Shown piece after piece: positions 9,221-17,791 of a stretch of 64,000 nucleotides of DNA. The translations under genes were made by a program, and so were the position numbers. Position 1 is the stretch's first letter. Every line of letters begins with the position of its first letter. Source of the DNA: Thalassotalea_A litorea (lineage in GTDB: Bacteria; Pseudomonadota; Gammaproteobacteria; Enterobacterales; Alteromonadaceae); the NCBI RefSeq assembly GCF_043642205.1, contig NZ_JBHZSG010000001.1:186001-250000 (forward strand), read 5' to 3'. The notes under the pieces were generated by a model. That model ran no database searches. It was not told the DNA's origin and saw only the letters and a list, made by a program, of their open reading frames with translations.

Positions 9221-9769
9221 ATGAGTCTTATTGATGAAAACAATTTAATCTGGCTGGATTTGGAAATGACCGGGCTTGATCCGCAGCAGGATCAGATACT
9301 GGAGATTGCTACCATCGTCACCGACTCCGAACTGGAAATTTTAGCGGAAGGGCCGGTGTTTGCCATTGGCCATAGCCAACAAACCATGGACAGCATGAAT
9401 GCATGGTGTATCAAACAACATGGCAAGAGCGGTCTGACAACGCGTTGCCTGGAATCTAAGGTAACCTTGCAGCAAGCGTGGGAGCAGACCCATGCTTTCT
9501 TGTCTCAATATGTTCCTGAAGGAAAATCACCGATGTGCGGTAATAGCATTGGTCAGGATCGACGATTTTTGAACGCTTACATGCCAGATTTTGAAAATTA
9601 CTTTCATTACCGAAATCTCGATGTCAGTTCCATAAAAGAACTGGTGCGTCGCTGGCAGCCTGATATTTTACAGAAGGTAAGTAAAACCGGGACACATCTG
9701 GCCCTGGACGATATTCGGGAATCGATTGCAGAGCTTAAAGTTTATCGTCAACTTGCATTTAAAATCTGA
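9221..9769 (+). CDS. orn: Oligoribonuclease
   Basis: Orn degrades 2-5 nt RNA fragments and pGpG, the last step of RNA and cyclic-di-GMP turnover. It is a DEDDh 3'-5' exonuclease: WLDLEMTGLDP (ExoI, Asp and Glu) sits near residue 12, GNSIGQDRRFL is ExoII, and HLALDDIRESI is ExoIII with the His and Asp. Length (182 aa) is normal. A GGAG lies about 6 nt before the ATG. Confidence 0.97.
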   Translation: MSLIDENNLIWLDLEMTGLDPQQDQILEIATIVTDSELEILAEGPVFAIGHSQQTMDSMNAWCIKQHGKSGLTTRCLESKVTLQQAWEQTHAFLSQYVPEGKSPMCGNSIGQDRRFLNAYMPDFENYFHYRNLDVSSIKELVRRWQPDILQKVSKTGTHLALDDIRESIAELKVYRQLAFKI

Positions 9770-9873
9770 TGAATAATTAGCCATTTACCCTCAGCTTGTT
9801 TACCGATAGACTAATGTGACAGCGGCAGAATTATTCTGTGCTGTATCAGAATAATATTAAATGGACGTATGTT

Positions 9874-11586
9874 ATGACACAGCCCCTCAAATCCGTCACT
9901 ATGCCCTCCGGTTTATTTTCAAAAGCAGGCATCTACCTGGCCATGCTGCTGGCTTGTTTAGTGTTCTTTGTTGCCATGTCAAGCTGGCTATACCAACAAT
10001 TGGCACAACGAGCAGATTACCTACAACAACAGCAAATCCCCTTTATAAAAAATAATGCGCAGTTGCTAACCAAACTTACCAAACTGGAATACCACTTAAG
10101 CCAGCAACAACTGGCGATTCAGCATCAACAATTTAACCGTCCATTAGACGATCTTCGCGACGCCTGGATGGGGATTATCAAATTGACGGATATGCATATA
10201 TTGTGGCTCAACGATCAGGTGCGCATGGATCAAGCCAGTGATATTCAGATTCAGGCACAAAATTTTGTGGATGATTATCATCAATTTTCTGAACTTGTCG
10301 ATGAGCTGTTACTGGTCAGGCAGGCCAGGAATGGACAATATCTGGCCAACATGAAGACCCTTAATGGCATTATTGCCCAGGTCGGGTCTTTAAAAAATCA
10401 GCAACAGATAGCACTGGATAAACAATCGACCGCGTTCGTATCAGCTAACAAACGGATTAATACACAACTGATAAATGCGCAAATAGAGGCGGTAGAATCT
10501 GTCGAGTATTATCAGTATCTGTATCAACAATTGCTGTTAATCAATCTTCAAATGAGTTCTTTGTCATCCAATCTGACCACCAAGAGCTTTAATGATACCG
10601 CTGCTGATGTTGCTCATCAGGCGCGGTTAATTTCTCAGCATATGGATAACGGGCCTAAGGAAAAAGCGTTTATCAAGGTATCCGCAGACATTGAAGAGTT
10701 AATAAATCAGTTTATCGGTTCCGGCCAGCTGTTTGCGAAATGGCGGGAAGATGCACAGGTCACTAAGCGGGTGGTCAATCGATTAAGCAGCTATCAAGGT
10801 TTCTTGCAGCAAACCAGTACCCTGGTTTCTTCCAGTCAGTTTTTTGATCTACCGGAATTTTCTCTCAATATCCCGCTGATAAACATTAACTTGAGTGAGT
10901 CAATGATGCTTCCCATTGGCTTTTTGGTCATGGTGATTTTGCTAGCCTTTAGCGCATTGATAGCCTGGCGTATGCTGGTATTGATTCAACGCAGTTTTTA
11001 TCAAGGCGCAGAGCTAGGCTTTGCTATGGGCAATCAGAAAGTACACCCCAAAACGCCTACCGACTCGTCCATATTGGATGACGAGAGAGTCTCTGCGGTG
11101 CTCGCTATGGAAACCAAACCTGAAATATTAGCCAATGAGCTTGCACTAATTGAACAGCAAGCTTTGGATGATGCCAGAGCGCTTGAAAGTGAACCACAGG
11201 TAACCTCGAAAACCGTGGCGGTTGACCCAATGCTCAGTGTCTTACCGGTCAGCGATGCCCATCCTACGGTGGTGATGGACATGGATAAATTCAATCATTA
11301 CCATGCGACCAAAGAAATGGCTGCGTCTATGTTCGATGATTATTTGCAGCGCAATGAAGCCAATTTGCAGCGTTTACAATCCGCATTTGACTCAAACAAC
11401 CTGCTTTTGGTGGCAAAAATCAATGAAGCGATTTTACAAACCGCCAAAATTCTATTTGCACCACGATTAATCCGAGTCTGTCAGATTTTGCGCCAATATT
11501 GTCACGAAAAAGAATTTGAGAATGCCCAAAGCCTGCTGCCAGCGATTGAGCAGGCGATGACTGAAATTAGCGAGTATACCGCTTAA
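9874..11586 (+). CDS. Two-helix membrane protein with periplasmic coiled-coil domain and degenerate HPt-like C-terminus
   Basis: I do not recognise a named gene. There are two membrane helices, one at about residues 16-40 (IYLAMLLACLVFFVAMSSW) and one near 346-370 (IGFLVMVILLAFSALIAW). Between them is a glutamine-rich helical region of roughly 300 residues, presumably periplasmic. The cytoplasmic tail ends in about 95 residues that fold-match an HPt four-helix bundle by pattern. The expected H-x-x-K-G phospho-acceptor motif is replaced by AILQTAKILFAPRL, so it would not accept phosphate. The architecture resembles a sensor kinase stripped of its kinase domain. The start is uncertain: GTG 9838 would add 12 residues. 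It lies where E. coli has tRNA-Gly genes. Confidence 0.6.
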   Translation: MTQPLKSVTMPSGLFSKAGIYLAMLLACLVFFVAMSSWLYQQLAQRADYLQQQQIPFIKNNAQLLTKLTKLEYHLSQQQLAIQHQQFNRPLDDLRDAWMGIIKLTDMHILWLNDQVRMDQASDIQIQAQNFVDDYHQFSELVDELLLVRQARNGQYLANMKTLNGIIAQVGSLKNQQQIALDKQSTAFVSANKRINTQLINAQIEAVESVEYYQYLYQQLLLINLQMSSLSSNLTTKSFNDTAADVAHQARLISQHMDNGPKEKAFIKVSADIEELINQFIGSGQLFAKWREDAQVTKRVVNRLSSYQGFLQQTSTLVSSSQFFDLPEFSLNIPLININLSESMMLPIGFLVMVILLAFSALIAWRMLVLIQRSFYQGAELGFAMGNQKVHPKTPTDSSILDDERVSAVLAMETKPEILANELALIEQQALDDARALESEPQVTSKTVAVDPMLSVLPVSDAHPTVVMDMDKFNHYHATKEMAASMFDDYLQRNEANLQRLQSAFDSNNLLLVAKINEAILQTAKILFAPRLIRVCQILRQYCHEKEFENAQSLLPAIEQAMTEISEYTA

Positions 11587-11728
11587 GTCAGAGTATTCAC
11601 GGTTATCAGGTTTAACGAATGAGATATGCTCTCTGAGCTTCTCATTCGCATCGATTGCTATTAATCGTAGTTTTGAGTGCAGAACCCATGTCGCGTGCTG
11701 TGATCGAATCCGATAATTTGGCTGAGCG

Positions 11729-11773
11729 TTGTCACTAAGTTGAGCGAGGAACGGTCACTCAACTTAGTGACAA
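11729..11773. repeat. Perfect 16-bp inverted repeat (hairpin) ahead of small membrane gene
   Basis: The arms TTGTCACTAAGTTGAG (11729-11744) and CTCAACTTAGTGACAA (11758-11773) are exact reverse complements with a 13-nt loop. It lies 140 nt after the HPt-like gene and about 40 nt before the TTG-started small membrane gene. There is no T-tract, so it is not a standard terminator. It could be an operator, an RNA-stabilising hairpin or an insertion-element remnant. Confidence 0.7.
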
Positions 11774-11810
11774 ACGGATAAACTGTTGAACATATCAAGG
11801 ATTGTGTACT

Positions 11811-12098
11811 TTGCTTGAAGGATTGTTTTCATTAGTTGCAGCAATAGCTGAAGCTGTGTTCGCGTTAATTGCAGCACTAGTTGAATTCGTAGCGGGCTTT
11901 TTTGTAGCTGCTGGTGAGACACTAACTTTTATAGATTTAGGAGCCTTGCTCGTAGTCTTGTTTTTTGAAGTTGTTCTTTGGTTTATTTTATGGATAGCCG
12001 AGCTAATCGTTTCTTTGTTTAGATGGCGCAGGCCTAAATTAGTGAAAAAACCAATACTCTGGCGCCCTAAACCGAAAAAAAGAAAAAGCACGGAGTAG
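11811..12098 (+). CDS. Small hydrophobic protein with basic proline-rich tail, unknown function
   Basis: A 95-residue protein is made of nearly continuous hydrophobic helices (two to three segments between residues 3 and 70). It ends in a strongly basic tail (RWRRPKLVKKP and KPKKRK). The pattern is that of a small inner-membrane protein with a cytoplasmic nucleic-acid- or lipid-binding tail. The start is uncertain: TTG at 11811 has AAGG 10 nt upstream, and a TTG at 11802 is also in frame. No family can be named with confidence. It precedes another unknown gene by 71 nt and may form a pair with it. Confidence 0.5.
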   Translation: MLEGLFSLVAAIAEAVFALIAALVEFVAGFFVAAGETLTFIDLGALLVVLFFEVVLWFILWIAELIVSLFRWRRPKLVKKPILWRPKPKKRKSTE

Positions 12099-12169
12099 TG
12101 CAAAATGCGTATAGCAACCAGGGGCAGCAAAGAGCGAACAGCGGACTAAGAATGGTAGTATAAAAAATA

Positions 12170-12826
12170 ATGAGCGAAGTTGATTTAGTTTTTTTAGTTG
12201 TCATTCTAATTGTAGGTGTATTCACTTCAAAATTAGCCACCAAAAGGAAAGCAAAGTTCAAAATATCTGCTGACAAATTCATATCGACCTATGGTTTGGA
12301 AAGGATAACCTCTATTTCCTCAGAGCTTTATAGACATGGATTTAGTATTTTCGATCTTGACGATGATGGCTTATTAGAAAATATACTTATCAAAACAGGC
12401 TCTTCGGATGATGTTTATATTTTTGATTTTAAACACGTAAAAAAAGATGGTGGTCGAACATCTCAATTGGCTACGCAACGGGTCGCCTTTATTAAGCTAA
12501 AAAATGATTTGCTATATAGCTTTGATCTCAAACCTGAAAGTTATTTTGACAAGTTTAAACAAGCAATTGGTTTTGAGGATATCGATTTTAATGACTACAA
12601 AGTCTTCTCGAATAAATACGCCTTAAATTCCTCAGATAAGGAAAAAGTAGAAAAGTGCTTTCCACAAAAGCTAATGAAGATATTAGAAGAAAAAGAAGGT
12701 GTCTTTATTGAAGCCAGAAAAAACTGCATCTTAATTTATAACAAAGGTGAGCATGAGCTTTCAGCCTATGAATCCTTATACAATGATGCAGTAATGTACA
12801 AAAAGCTTCTTATCGAAAGCGTATAA
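12170..12826 (+). CDS. Uncharacterised AT-rich membrane-anchored protein
   Basis: A 218-residue protein with one N-terminal membrane helix (VFLVVILIVGVF), then a short basic stretch and a soluble domain. The pattern FDF...RTSQLATQRVAFIKL...F.L.PE..F.K....GF.DIDF....FS.KYAL resembles a family of uncharacterised bacterial proteins that I recall but cannot name. The base composition is visibly AT-richer than the neighbouring core genes, which suggests horizontal acquisition. It lies in the islet between orn and queG. A 7-bp hairpin (12831-12853) follows the stop. Confidence 0.65.
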   Translation: MSEVDLVFLVVILIVGVFTSKLATKRKAKFKISADKFISTYGLERITSISSELYRHGFSIFDLDDDGLLENILIKTGSSDDVYIFDFKHVKKDGGRTSQLATQRVAFIKLKNDLLYSFDLKPESYFDKFKQAIGFEDIDFNDYKVFSNKYALNSSDKEKVEKCFPQKLMKILEEKEGVFIEARKNCILIYNKGEHELSAYESLYNDAVMYKKLLIESV

Positions 12827-13007
12827 CGCTCAGTCTGCTATTGGCACAGACTGTGTGAATATTAAAATTAGCTCCTAAAAATCGAGAAAAACTACTCCAT
12901 TTCGCGTCTGAGATTTAATTCTGCGACGATTTCCCCCCTATAAAGGGAAAAGCTTTACGTAGCATCCTTTAATTTTTCACATCGAAATAGTTTTCACAGG
13001 GCCTGGG
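12827..13007. other. Gene-free AT-rich stretch with a small hairpin
   Basis: An inverted repeat CAGTCTG...CAGACTG (12831-12837/12847-12853) follows the unknown gene immediately and could act as a weak terminator without a T-tract. A second short repeat TTTCCC...GGGAAA lies near 12929-12950. Nothing else is recognisable before the hairpin-array repeat begins at about 13008. Confidence 0.4.
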
Positions 13008-13274
13008 CACATCAGAGCCGTTCGGCTCTCGCCCTAGATGCCGTGTAGTATCACGGCATGACGCGAGTTTTTTGGCTTTTACCAACGTTTCATAAAATGA
13101 AACGTTATCCACCCAATGCGTTTTGCGCATTATCCCGCCATTACGATTTATCGTAATCTTCACCCAAAGAAACGTGTTTCTTTTTCACCTTGAGGGAATT
13201 TTAACTCCCGTTGTTGGCACATCAGAGCCGTTCGGCTCTAGCCCTAGATGCCGTGTAGTATCACGGCATGACGC
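13008..13274. repeat. Hairpin-array element, copy 1 (nine consecutive palindromes)
   Basis: Nine stem-loops follow one another with short linkers: 13014-13029, 13038-13059, 13084-13106 (10-bp stem), 13115-13131, 13140-13157, 13166-13183, 13194-13209, 13224-13239 and 13248-13269. The first two and last two are the same two-hairpin module (about 58 bp, GCACATCAGAG... to ...GGCATGACGC) in direct repeat, bracketing five different hairpins. An almost identical element lies at 27597-27864. No good coding gene covers it. It lies downstream of queG on the minus strand. Confidence 0.9.
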
Positions 13275-13321
13275 TTTTAAAATTGCTTTTTCTGAATCCT
13301 GAAACCTGCCACCTTCTCACT

Positions 13322-13342
13322 CGAAGAATGTTCAATTCCTCG
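13322..13342 (-). repeat. Hairpin at the queG 3' end, flanking the array
   Basis: On the minus strand this 21-nt palindrome forms an 8-bp stem with one G-U pair and a 5-nt loop. On the plus strand the same position is an A-C mismatch. It begins two bases after the queG stop codon. The linker between it and the array contains a GGTGG motif on the minus strand, like the linkers inside the array, so I treat it as an outlying member. Confidence 0.55.
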
Positions 13343-13344
13343 CG

Positions 13345-14487
13345 CTACGCATCCCTGGGTAATCCCTTCTCAATGCTGCGGATTAAGCGTTCTTTGTTAC
13401 GTAATGTTGTTGCAACGGCTTGCTCGTGGCTTTGTTGCTGCTGGATTGCCCATTCGATATGCTCTTGTACCATCGGGGTGGACGTTGCGTATTTTTCTTG
13501 TAGCGCTTGTTGAATGATTAGGCTGGGCTTGGCATTGCCAAGTGCGATGGCGAGATTACGCTGCCAGCACTCAAATCCAATGCGGCGTATTGGAGAGCCC
13601 TGAAGATTTTTATCAAAGGCGGCTTCGGACCAGGAAAACAATTCCAGCAAGGATATTTCATCGAGGTTTTTTCTCGGTTGAAAATCCGCTTCTTCACTGA
13701 CTTTAGCAAAACGATTCCACGGGCAGATTAGCTGGCAGTCATCACAGCCATAGATGCGATTGCCCATTAAAGGACGAAACTCTTCTGGAATGGCGGTGCG
13801 CAGCTCGATGGTCAGATAAGAAATGCAACGCCTTGCATCAACCACATAGGGAGCGACAATGGCGTCTGTCGGGCATATTTTAATACATGCCACGCAATGA
13901 CCACATTTTTGTTCGAGTGCAGTATCGACCGGCAGGGGAATATCAATCAGTAATTCACCAAGAAAAAACCACGAACCAGCCTGTTGATCTAATAACAAGC
14001 TGTGCTTGCCAACCCAGCCAAGGCCAGCTTTAGCGGCTAATGGCCGTTCCAAAACCGGTGCAGAATCGACAAAGGGTCGATAATTGAGATTCTGACAATA
14101 GGTCTTAATGCGTTCGCCTAATTGCTTCAGGCGCTGGCGCAACAGCTTATGATAATCGCGGCCTAAGGCATAGCGGCTGACATAGGCATGATCGGTTTGT
14201 TTTAATACTTTTGCGAATTTCGCATGGGTTGGCAGGTAATCCATGCGGGCAGTGATCACGCGCAGTGTCCCTGGCAGGAGTTCGTCAGCTCTGGCACGCA
14301 TCATGCCATGTCGAGCCATATAATCCATATTGCCGTGGTAGTTATTATCTAACCATTGTTGCAGGGCAGGTTCGTGCTCGCTCAGATCCGGTTCGCAAAT
14401 TCCGACCTTCGCAAAACCTAACTCTGTTCCCCAAAGCTTGATTTTTTCTGCCAGTTCGAGATAGTTAACGTCAGACCTTTGATCCAT
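13345..14487 (-). CDS. queG: Epoxyqueuosine reductase
   Basis: QueG reduces epoxyqueuosine to queuosine in the wobble position of GUN-anticodon tRNAs, using cobalamin and two [4Fe-4S] clusters. The two ferredoxin-type clusters are visible (CGHCVACIKICPTDA and CDDCQLICPWN). The N-terminal B12-binding domain and a C-terminal helical repeat complete the family layout. The start MDQRSDVNYLELAEK at 14487 is chosen; it overlaps the divergent nnr start codon in the palindrome CATG. The queG|nnr divergence is conserved in gammaproteobacteria. Confidence 0.96.
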   Translation of the reverse strand: MDQRSDVNYLELAEKIKLWGTELGFAKVGICEPDLSEHEPALQQWLDNNYHGNMDYMARHGMMRARADELLPGTLRVITARMDYLPTHAKFAKVLKQTDHAYVSRYALGRDYHKLLRQRLKQLGERIKTYCQNLNYRPFVDSAPVLERPLAAKAGLGWVGKHSLLLDQQAGSWFFLGELLIDIPLPVDTALEQKCGHCVACIKICPTDAIVAPYVVDARRCISYLTIELRTAIPEEFRPLMGNRIYGCDDCQLICPWNRFAKVSEEADFQPRKNLDEISLLELFSWSEAAFDKNLQGSPIRRIGFECWQRNLAIALGNAKPSLIIQQALQEKYATSTPMVQEHIEWAIQQQQSHEQAVATTLRNKERLIRSIEKGLPRDA

Positions 14488-15991
14488 GGACAATAATATG
14501 TTGCCAGTAAATATTAATACCAGCATACCACAACACGCCTATCGCGCTGAAACGGTTCGTGATAATGAATTGGCAGTAGCTGAAAAGTTAGGCGTGTTAT
14601 CGATGCAATTAATGCAATATGCTGGTGAATCGGCGTTTAATTTGTTGCGACACAGATACCCGCACGCAAAAACCATTTTGGTGGTCTGTGGAAGTGGCAA
14701 CAATGCCGGCGATGGCCTGATATTGGCGCGACTGGCCATCGAAGCGAATTTTCATGTCTATGTGCACAGTGTCGCCAACCCGGATAATTTGCGCTCAGAT
14801 GCAAAAAGAGCCTGTCAGCAGTTTATCCAGCATGGCGGTCAGTTCCATAAGTTCAACGATATAGATGTCAGTCGCATCGATGTCATTATCGATGGATTGT
14901 TGGGCACGGGGATAACCGGAAATGTCAGAGAAAACTATCGATACGTGATTGAACTGATGAATCAGTTACCCGCACCGATTCTGGCACTGGATATTCCATC
15001 GGGCTTACATGCCAATACCGGGATGCCGATGGGAAGTGCGGTAGTTGCCGATGCAACGGTAACCTTTGTGGCTTTGAAACAAGGCTTATTAACCGGTTTG
15101 GCGGTAGATCACTGCGGTGAGGTTTTCATCTCAGGATTAGGGATCAAAGAGGCTTTCGAAAAATCCTGTAGCGATAATGTGGGCGTTATCTCTTTGCTAA
15201 ATTTACCTCAACTTAAGCCGCGGGCGGGCTCCAGTCATAAAGGTGATAGCGGCAGAGTTCTTCTGGTCGGTGGCAATGTATCGACGCCGGGTGCGATAAA
15301 GCTGGCTGCAGAAGCATCGTTACGATGTGGTGCCGGTTTGGTAAGTGTTGCCTGTCATCCGGATTGTGGAGCAATGGTCCTGGCTAACCGCCCGGAAATC
15401 ATGAGAGTCACGGATTTCGACACGCAGCTACAGGAACATTTATCCAGCAGTGATTCGATTGTGCTGGGGCCAGGTCTTGGCCTTGATGCCTGGGCACAGG
15501 AATTGTTCGTTAAAGTGCTATCAACTGAGAAGCCGATAATCGTCGACGGCGACGGTCTAGGCCTGTTGGCAGCCCATCCGCAAAGTCGGGATAACTGGAT
15601 ATTAACACCACACCCGAAAGAAGCGGCTCGATTGTTAAATACCAGCGTAGACAAAATCATGTCGGACAGATTTGAAGCGGCTAAATCCATAGCGTTACAG
15701 TATGGCGGTATATGTGTGCTTAAAGGGGCAGGTACACTGATCAGTGACGGCAACCACGTTTTGATCAATACCTCCGGCAATCCGGGAATGGCCAGTGGCG
15801 GTATGGGAGATTTGTTAACTGGCATACTGGCGGCTTTACGCTTACAATCTGCCTCTGAATGTGATGCTTGCTGCGCGAGCGTCTTTATTCACGGCCAGGC
15901 TGCCGATATTGCCAGTGAAAATGGCATCAAAGGTATGCTAGCCAGTGACCTTTTGCCCATTCTTCGTCAACTTGTAAACAGACCCGGATAA
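14486..15991 (+). CDS. nnr: Bifunctional NAD(P)H-hydrate epimerase / ADP-dependent NAD(P)H-hydrate dehydratase
   Basis: This enzyme repairs hydrated NADH and NADPH. The N-terminal YjeF_N epimerase domain (about residues 1-220) has the VVCGSGNNAGDGLI motif, and the C-terminal ribokinase-like dehydratase domain (about 235-500) has GNPGMASGGMGDLLTGI. Length (501 aa) matches E. coli YjeF. The ATG at 14486 overlaps the queG ATG on the other strand; a second in-frame ATG at 14498 would give a slightly shorter protein and remove the overlap. The stop overlaps the tsaE start. Confidence 0.96.
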   Translation: MDNNMLPVNINTSIPQHAYRAETVRDNELAVAEKLGVLSMQLMQYAGESAFNLLRHRYPHAKTILVVCGSGNNAGDGLILARLAIEANFHVYVHSVANPDNLRSDAKRACQQFIQHGGQFHKFNDIDVSRIDVIIDGLLGTGITGNVRENYRYVIELMNQLPAPILALDIPSGLHANTGMPMGSAVVADATVTFVALKQGLLTGLAVDHCGEVFISGLGIKEAFEKSCSDNVGVISLLNLPQLKPRAGSSHKGDSGRVLLVGGNVSTPGAIKLAAEASLRCGAGLVSVACHPDCGAMVLANRPEIMRVTDFDTQLQEHLSSSDSIVLGPGLGLDAWAQELFVKVLSTEKPIIVDGDGLGLLAAHPQSRDNWILTPHPKEAARLLNTSVDKIMSDRFEAAKSIALQYGGICVLKGAGTLISDGNHVLINTSGNPGMASGGMGDLLTGILAALRLQSASECDACCASVFIHGQAADIASENGIKGMLASDLLPILRQLVNRPG

Positions 15992-16461
15992 TGAAAAGAC
16001 TGCAATTTAACCTTGAAGATGAACAGGCCACCGTGGATTTTGGTAAACGATTGGCCAGTCTTGTAACCTCAATTCCCATCGAATCTATGGTGGTATTTTT
16101 GAATGGCAATTTGGGGGCAGGTAAAACGACATTAACTCGGGGATTTGTTCAGGGAATGGGACATAATGGCAATGTTAAAAGTCCAACGTATACTTTAGTA
16201 GAGCCATATGAACTTGATCCCTATCGAGTTTTCCATTTTGATTTGTATCGCCTCGCGGATCCGGAAGAGCTCGAATACATGGGTATTCGTGATTATTTTC
16301 AGCCGTTTTGTTTTAGTTTTATTGAATGGCCGGAAAAAGGCGCTGGCATTTTACCCGCAGAAGATCTTATTATTAATCTTGAGTATGTTGAACAACAACG
16401 TCGAGTCACACTTGTGGCTAAGAGCGTTACTGGTGAACAAATAATAAATAAACTAGTTTAG
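15991..16461 (+). CDS. tsaE: tRNA threonylcarbamoyladenosine biosynthesis ATPase TsaE
   Basis: TsaE is the ATPase that recycles the TsaBD complex making t6A37 in ANN-decoding tRNAs. The Walker A motif GNLGAGKTTLTRGF is near residue 38, and FHFDLYRLADPEELE and the EWPEKG segment are family signatures. It is 156 aa, normal. Position between nnr and amiB is the conserved one. Confidence 0.97.
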   Translation: MKRLQFNLEDEQATVDFGKRLASLVTSIPIESMVVFLNGNLGAGKTTLTRGFVQGMGHNGNVKSPTYTLVEPYELDPYRVFHFDLYRLADPEELEYMGIRDYFQPFCFSFIEWPEKGAGILPAEDLIINLEYVEQQRRVTLVAKSVTGEQIINKLV

Positions 16462-16477
16462 GGTTACTCGTCACATT

Positions 16478-17785
16478 ATGTTTCGTGGTCATATAAAAAT
16501 AATAACCTTGTTACTAGGTCTGCTAATCGCCCCCGTATTTGCAAAGAGCACCATTGATGGTGTTCGTGTCTGGCCATCGCCAGATTATACTCGGGTGGTT
16601 TTTGATCTCAGTAATACCCCAGATTACAGTTATTTCTTTTTAAAGAATCCTGAACGTCTGGTAATTGATTTTAAAGGTACCAATAACCAGGTTTCCCTGG
16701 CTGAGTTGGCAGCTAACGACACCCGTATAAAAAAAATCCGTACCAGTTCCGCCAAAGACAAAAAAAGCACCCGTATTGTTATTGAACTAAATGGCGGCTT
16801 CCAAGATAAAATTTTTCCCTTAAAACCTGCAGGACCTTATGGCAATCGCCTGGTGGTCGACTTGTTCGATCAAGAACGCAAAGAAGTGGTGATCAATAAA
16901 CCTAAGGCGACAAACCGTGACGTGATTGTCGGGATTGATGCCGGCCATGGTGGTGAAGATCCAGGTTCCATTTCGAAAGATGGCACCTATGAAAAGAAAA
17001 TTACCCTGCAAATCGCCAAAAAGCTGAAAGCCATTATTGATAAAGAACCGGGTATGAAAGCGGTAATGATCCGCAGTGGTGATTACTATATTCATGTCAA
17101 TCGACGGACCGAAATTGCCCGTCAAAAACAGGTGGATTTTCTGGTATCGATCCACGCGGATGCGTTTCATACCAATCAACCCCGTGGTGCGTCCGTATGG
17201 ATTGTTAATGACCGTAGAGCTGACTCGGAATTGTCGCGTTGGCTCGTCAATCGAGAGAAAAATTCTGCCTTGCTTGGCGGCGGCGGGGAGTTGATTAAAA
17301 AAACCAATGATGAAAATCTGGCGGTATTCCTAGCGGATCTGACCAAGGATAAGTCGCTGGAAATCTCCGACGTTATGGCTCGGAATGTGATTTCTGAAAT
17401 GCGTAAGGTTACCCGGATGCACAAGACGCAGCCACAAAATGCCAGTCTGGCGGTATTGCGGGCGTCGGACATTCCATCGATGCTAGTGGAAACCGGGTTT
17501 ATCTCCAACCCCTATGATTTTAAAAACTTAACCTCGCCGACGCACCAGAGTAAATTAGCCAAAGCAATCTTCTCGGGAATGAAGCGTTATTTCCATCAAT
17601 TTCCACCGGAAGGTTCACTACTGGCAAGCCAGCGTCCTACCAAACATAAAATACGTGCGGGTGAATCTCTATCCGTCGTCGCGCAGCGCTATAAAGTGTC
17701 GGTAAGACAATTAAAACTTGCCAATAATTTAAAGTCTGATGTGGTTCGCATTGGTCAGACATTGACCATACCGCAAATGAATTAA
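16478..17785 (+). CDS. amiB: N-acetylmuramoyl-L-alanine amidase AmiB
   Basis: AmiB is a periplasmic zinc amidase that splits septal peptidoglycan during daughter-cell separation and is activated by EnvC-type factors. Visible domains: signal peptide (ITLLLGLLIAPVFA), AMIN domain (about residues 25-125), catalytic Amidase_3 domain with GIDAGHGGEDPGS, SIHADAF and the catalytic Glu in VETGFISNP, and one C-terminal LysM domain (about 388-433, IRAGESLSVVAQRYKVS). It is followed by mutL after 6 nt. Confidence 0.97.
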   Translation: MFRGHIKIITLLLGLLIAPVFAKSTIDGVRVWPSPDYTRVVFDLSNTPDYSYFFLKNPERLVIDFKGTNNQVSLAELAANDTRIKKIRTSSAKDKKSTRIVIELNGGFQDKIFPLKPAGPYGNRLVVDLFDQERKEVVINKPKATNRDVIVGIDAGHGGEDPGSISKDGTYEKKITLQIAKKLKAIIDKEPGMKAVMIRSGDYYIHVNRRTEIARQKQVDFLVSIHADAFHTNQPRGASVWIVNDRRADSELSRWLVNREKNSALLGGGGELIKKTNDENLAVFLADLTKDKSLEISDVMARNVISEMRKVTRMHKTQPQNASLAVLRASDIPSMLVETGFISNPYDFKNLTSPTHQSKLAKAIFSGMKRYFHQFPPEGSLLASQRPTKHKIRAGESLSVVAQRYKVSVRQLKLANNLKSDVVRIGQTLTIPQMN

Positions 17786-17791
17786 GCTGCC

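Noticed and set aside
9770..9837. Expected tRNA-Gly genes after orn
   Set aside because: No cloverleaf or T-loop GTTCGA pattern was found here or in 11587-13344.
11795..12130. Minus-strand reading frame opposite the small membrane gene
   Set aside because: Ser/Thr/Asn-rich translation is the mirror of a hydrophobic gene; the plus-strand frame has helices and a basic tail and is preferred.
12969..13163. Minus-strand reading frame of 64 aa covering hairpin-array copy 1
   Set aside because: It is made of translated palindromes. Its similarity to the frame in copy 2 follows from the DNA repeat itself, and differences between copies are not biased to silent positions.
13008..13274. CRISPR array interpretation of the repeated palindromes
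   Set aside because: Hairpins differ in sequence, there are no constant repeats with unique spacers, and no cas genes occur.
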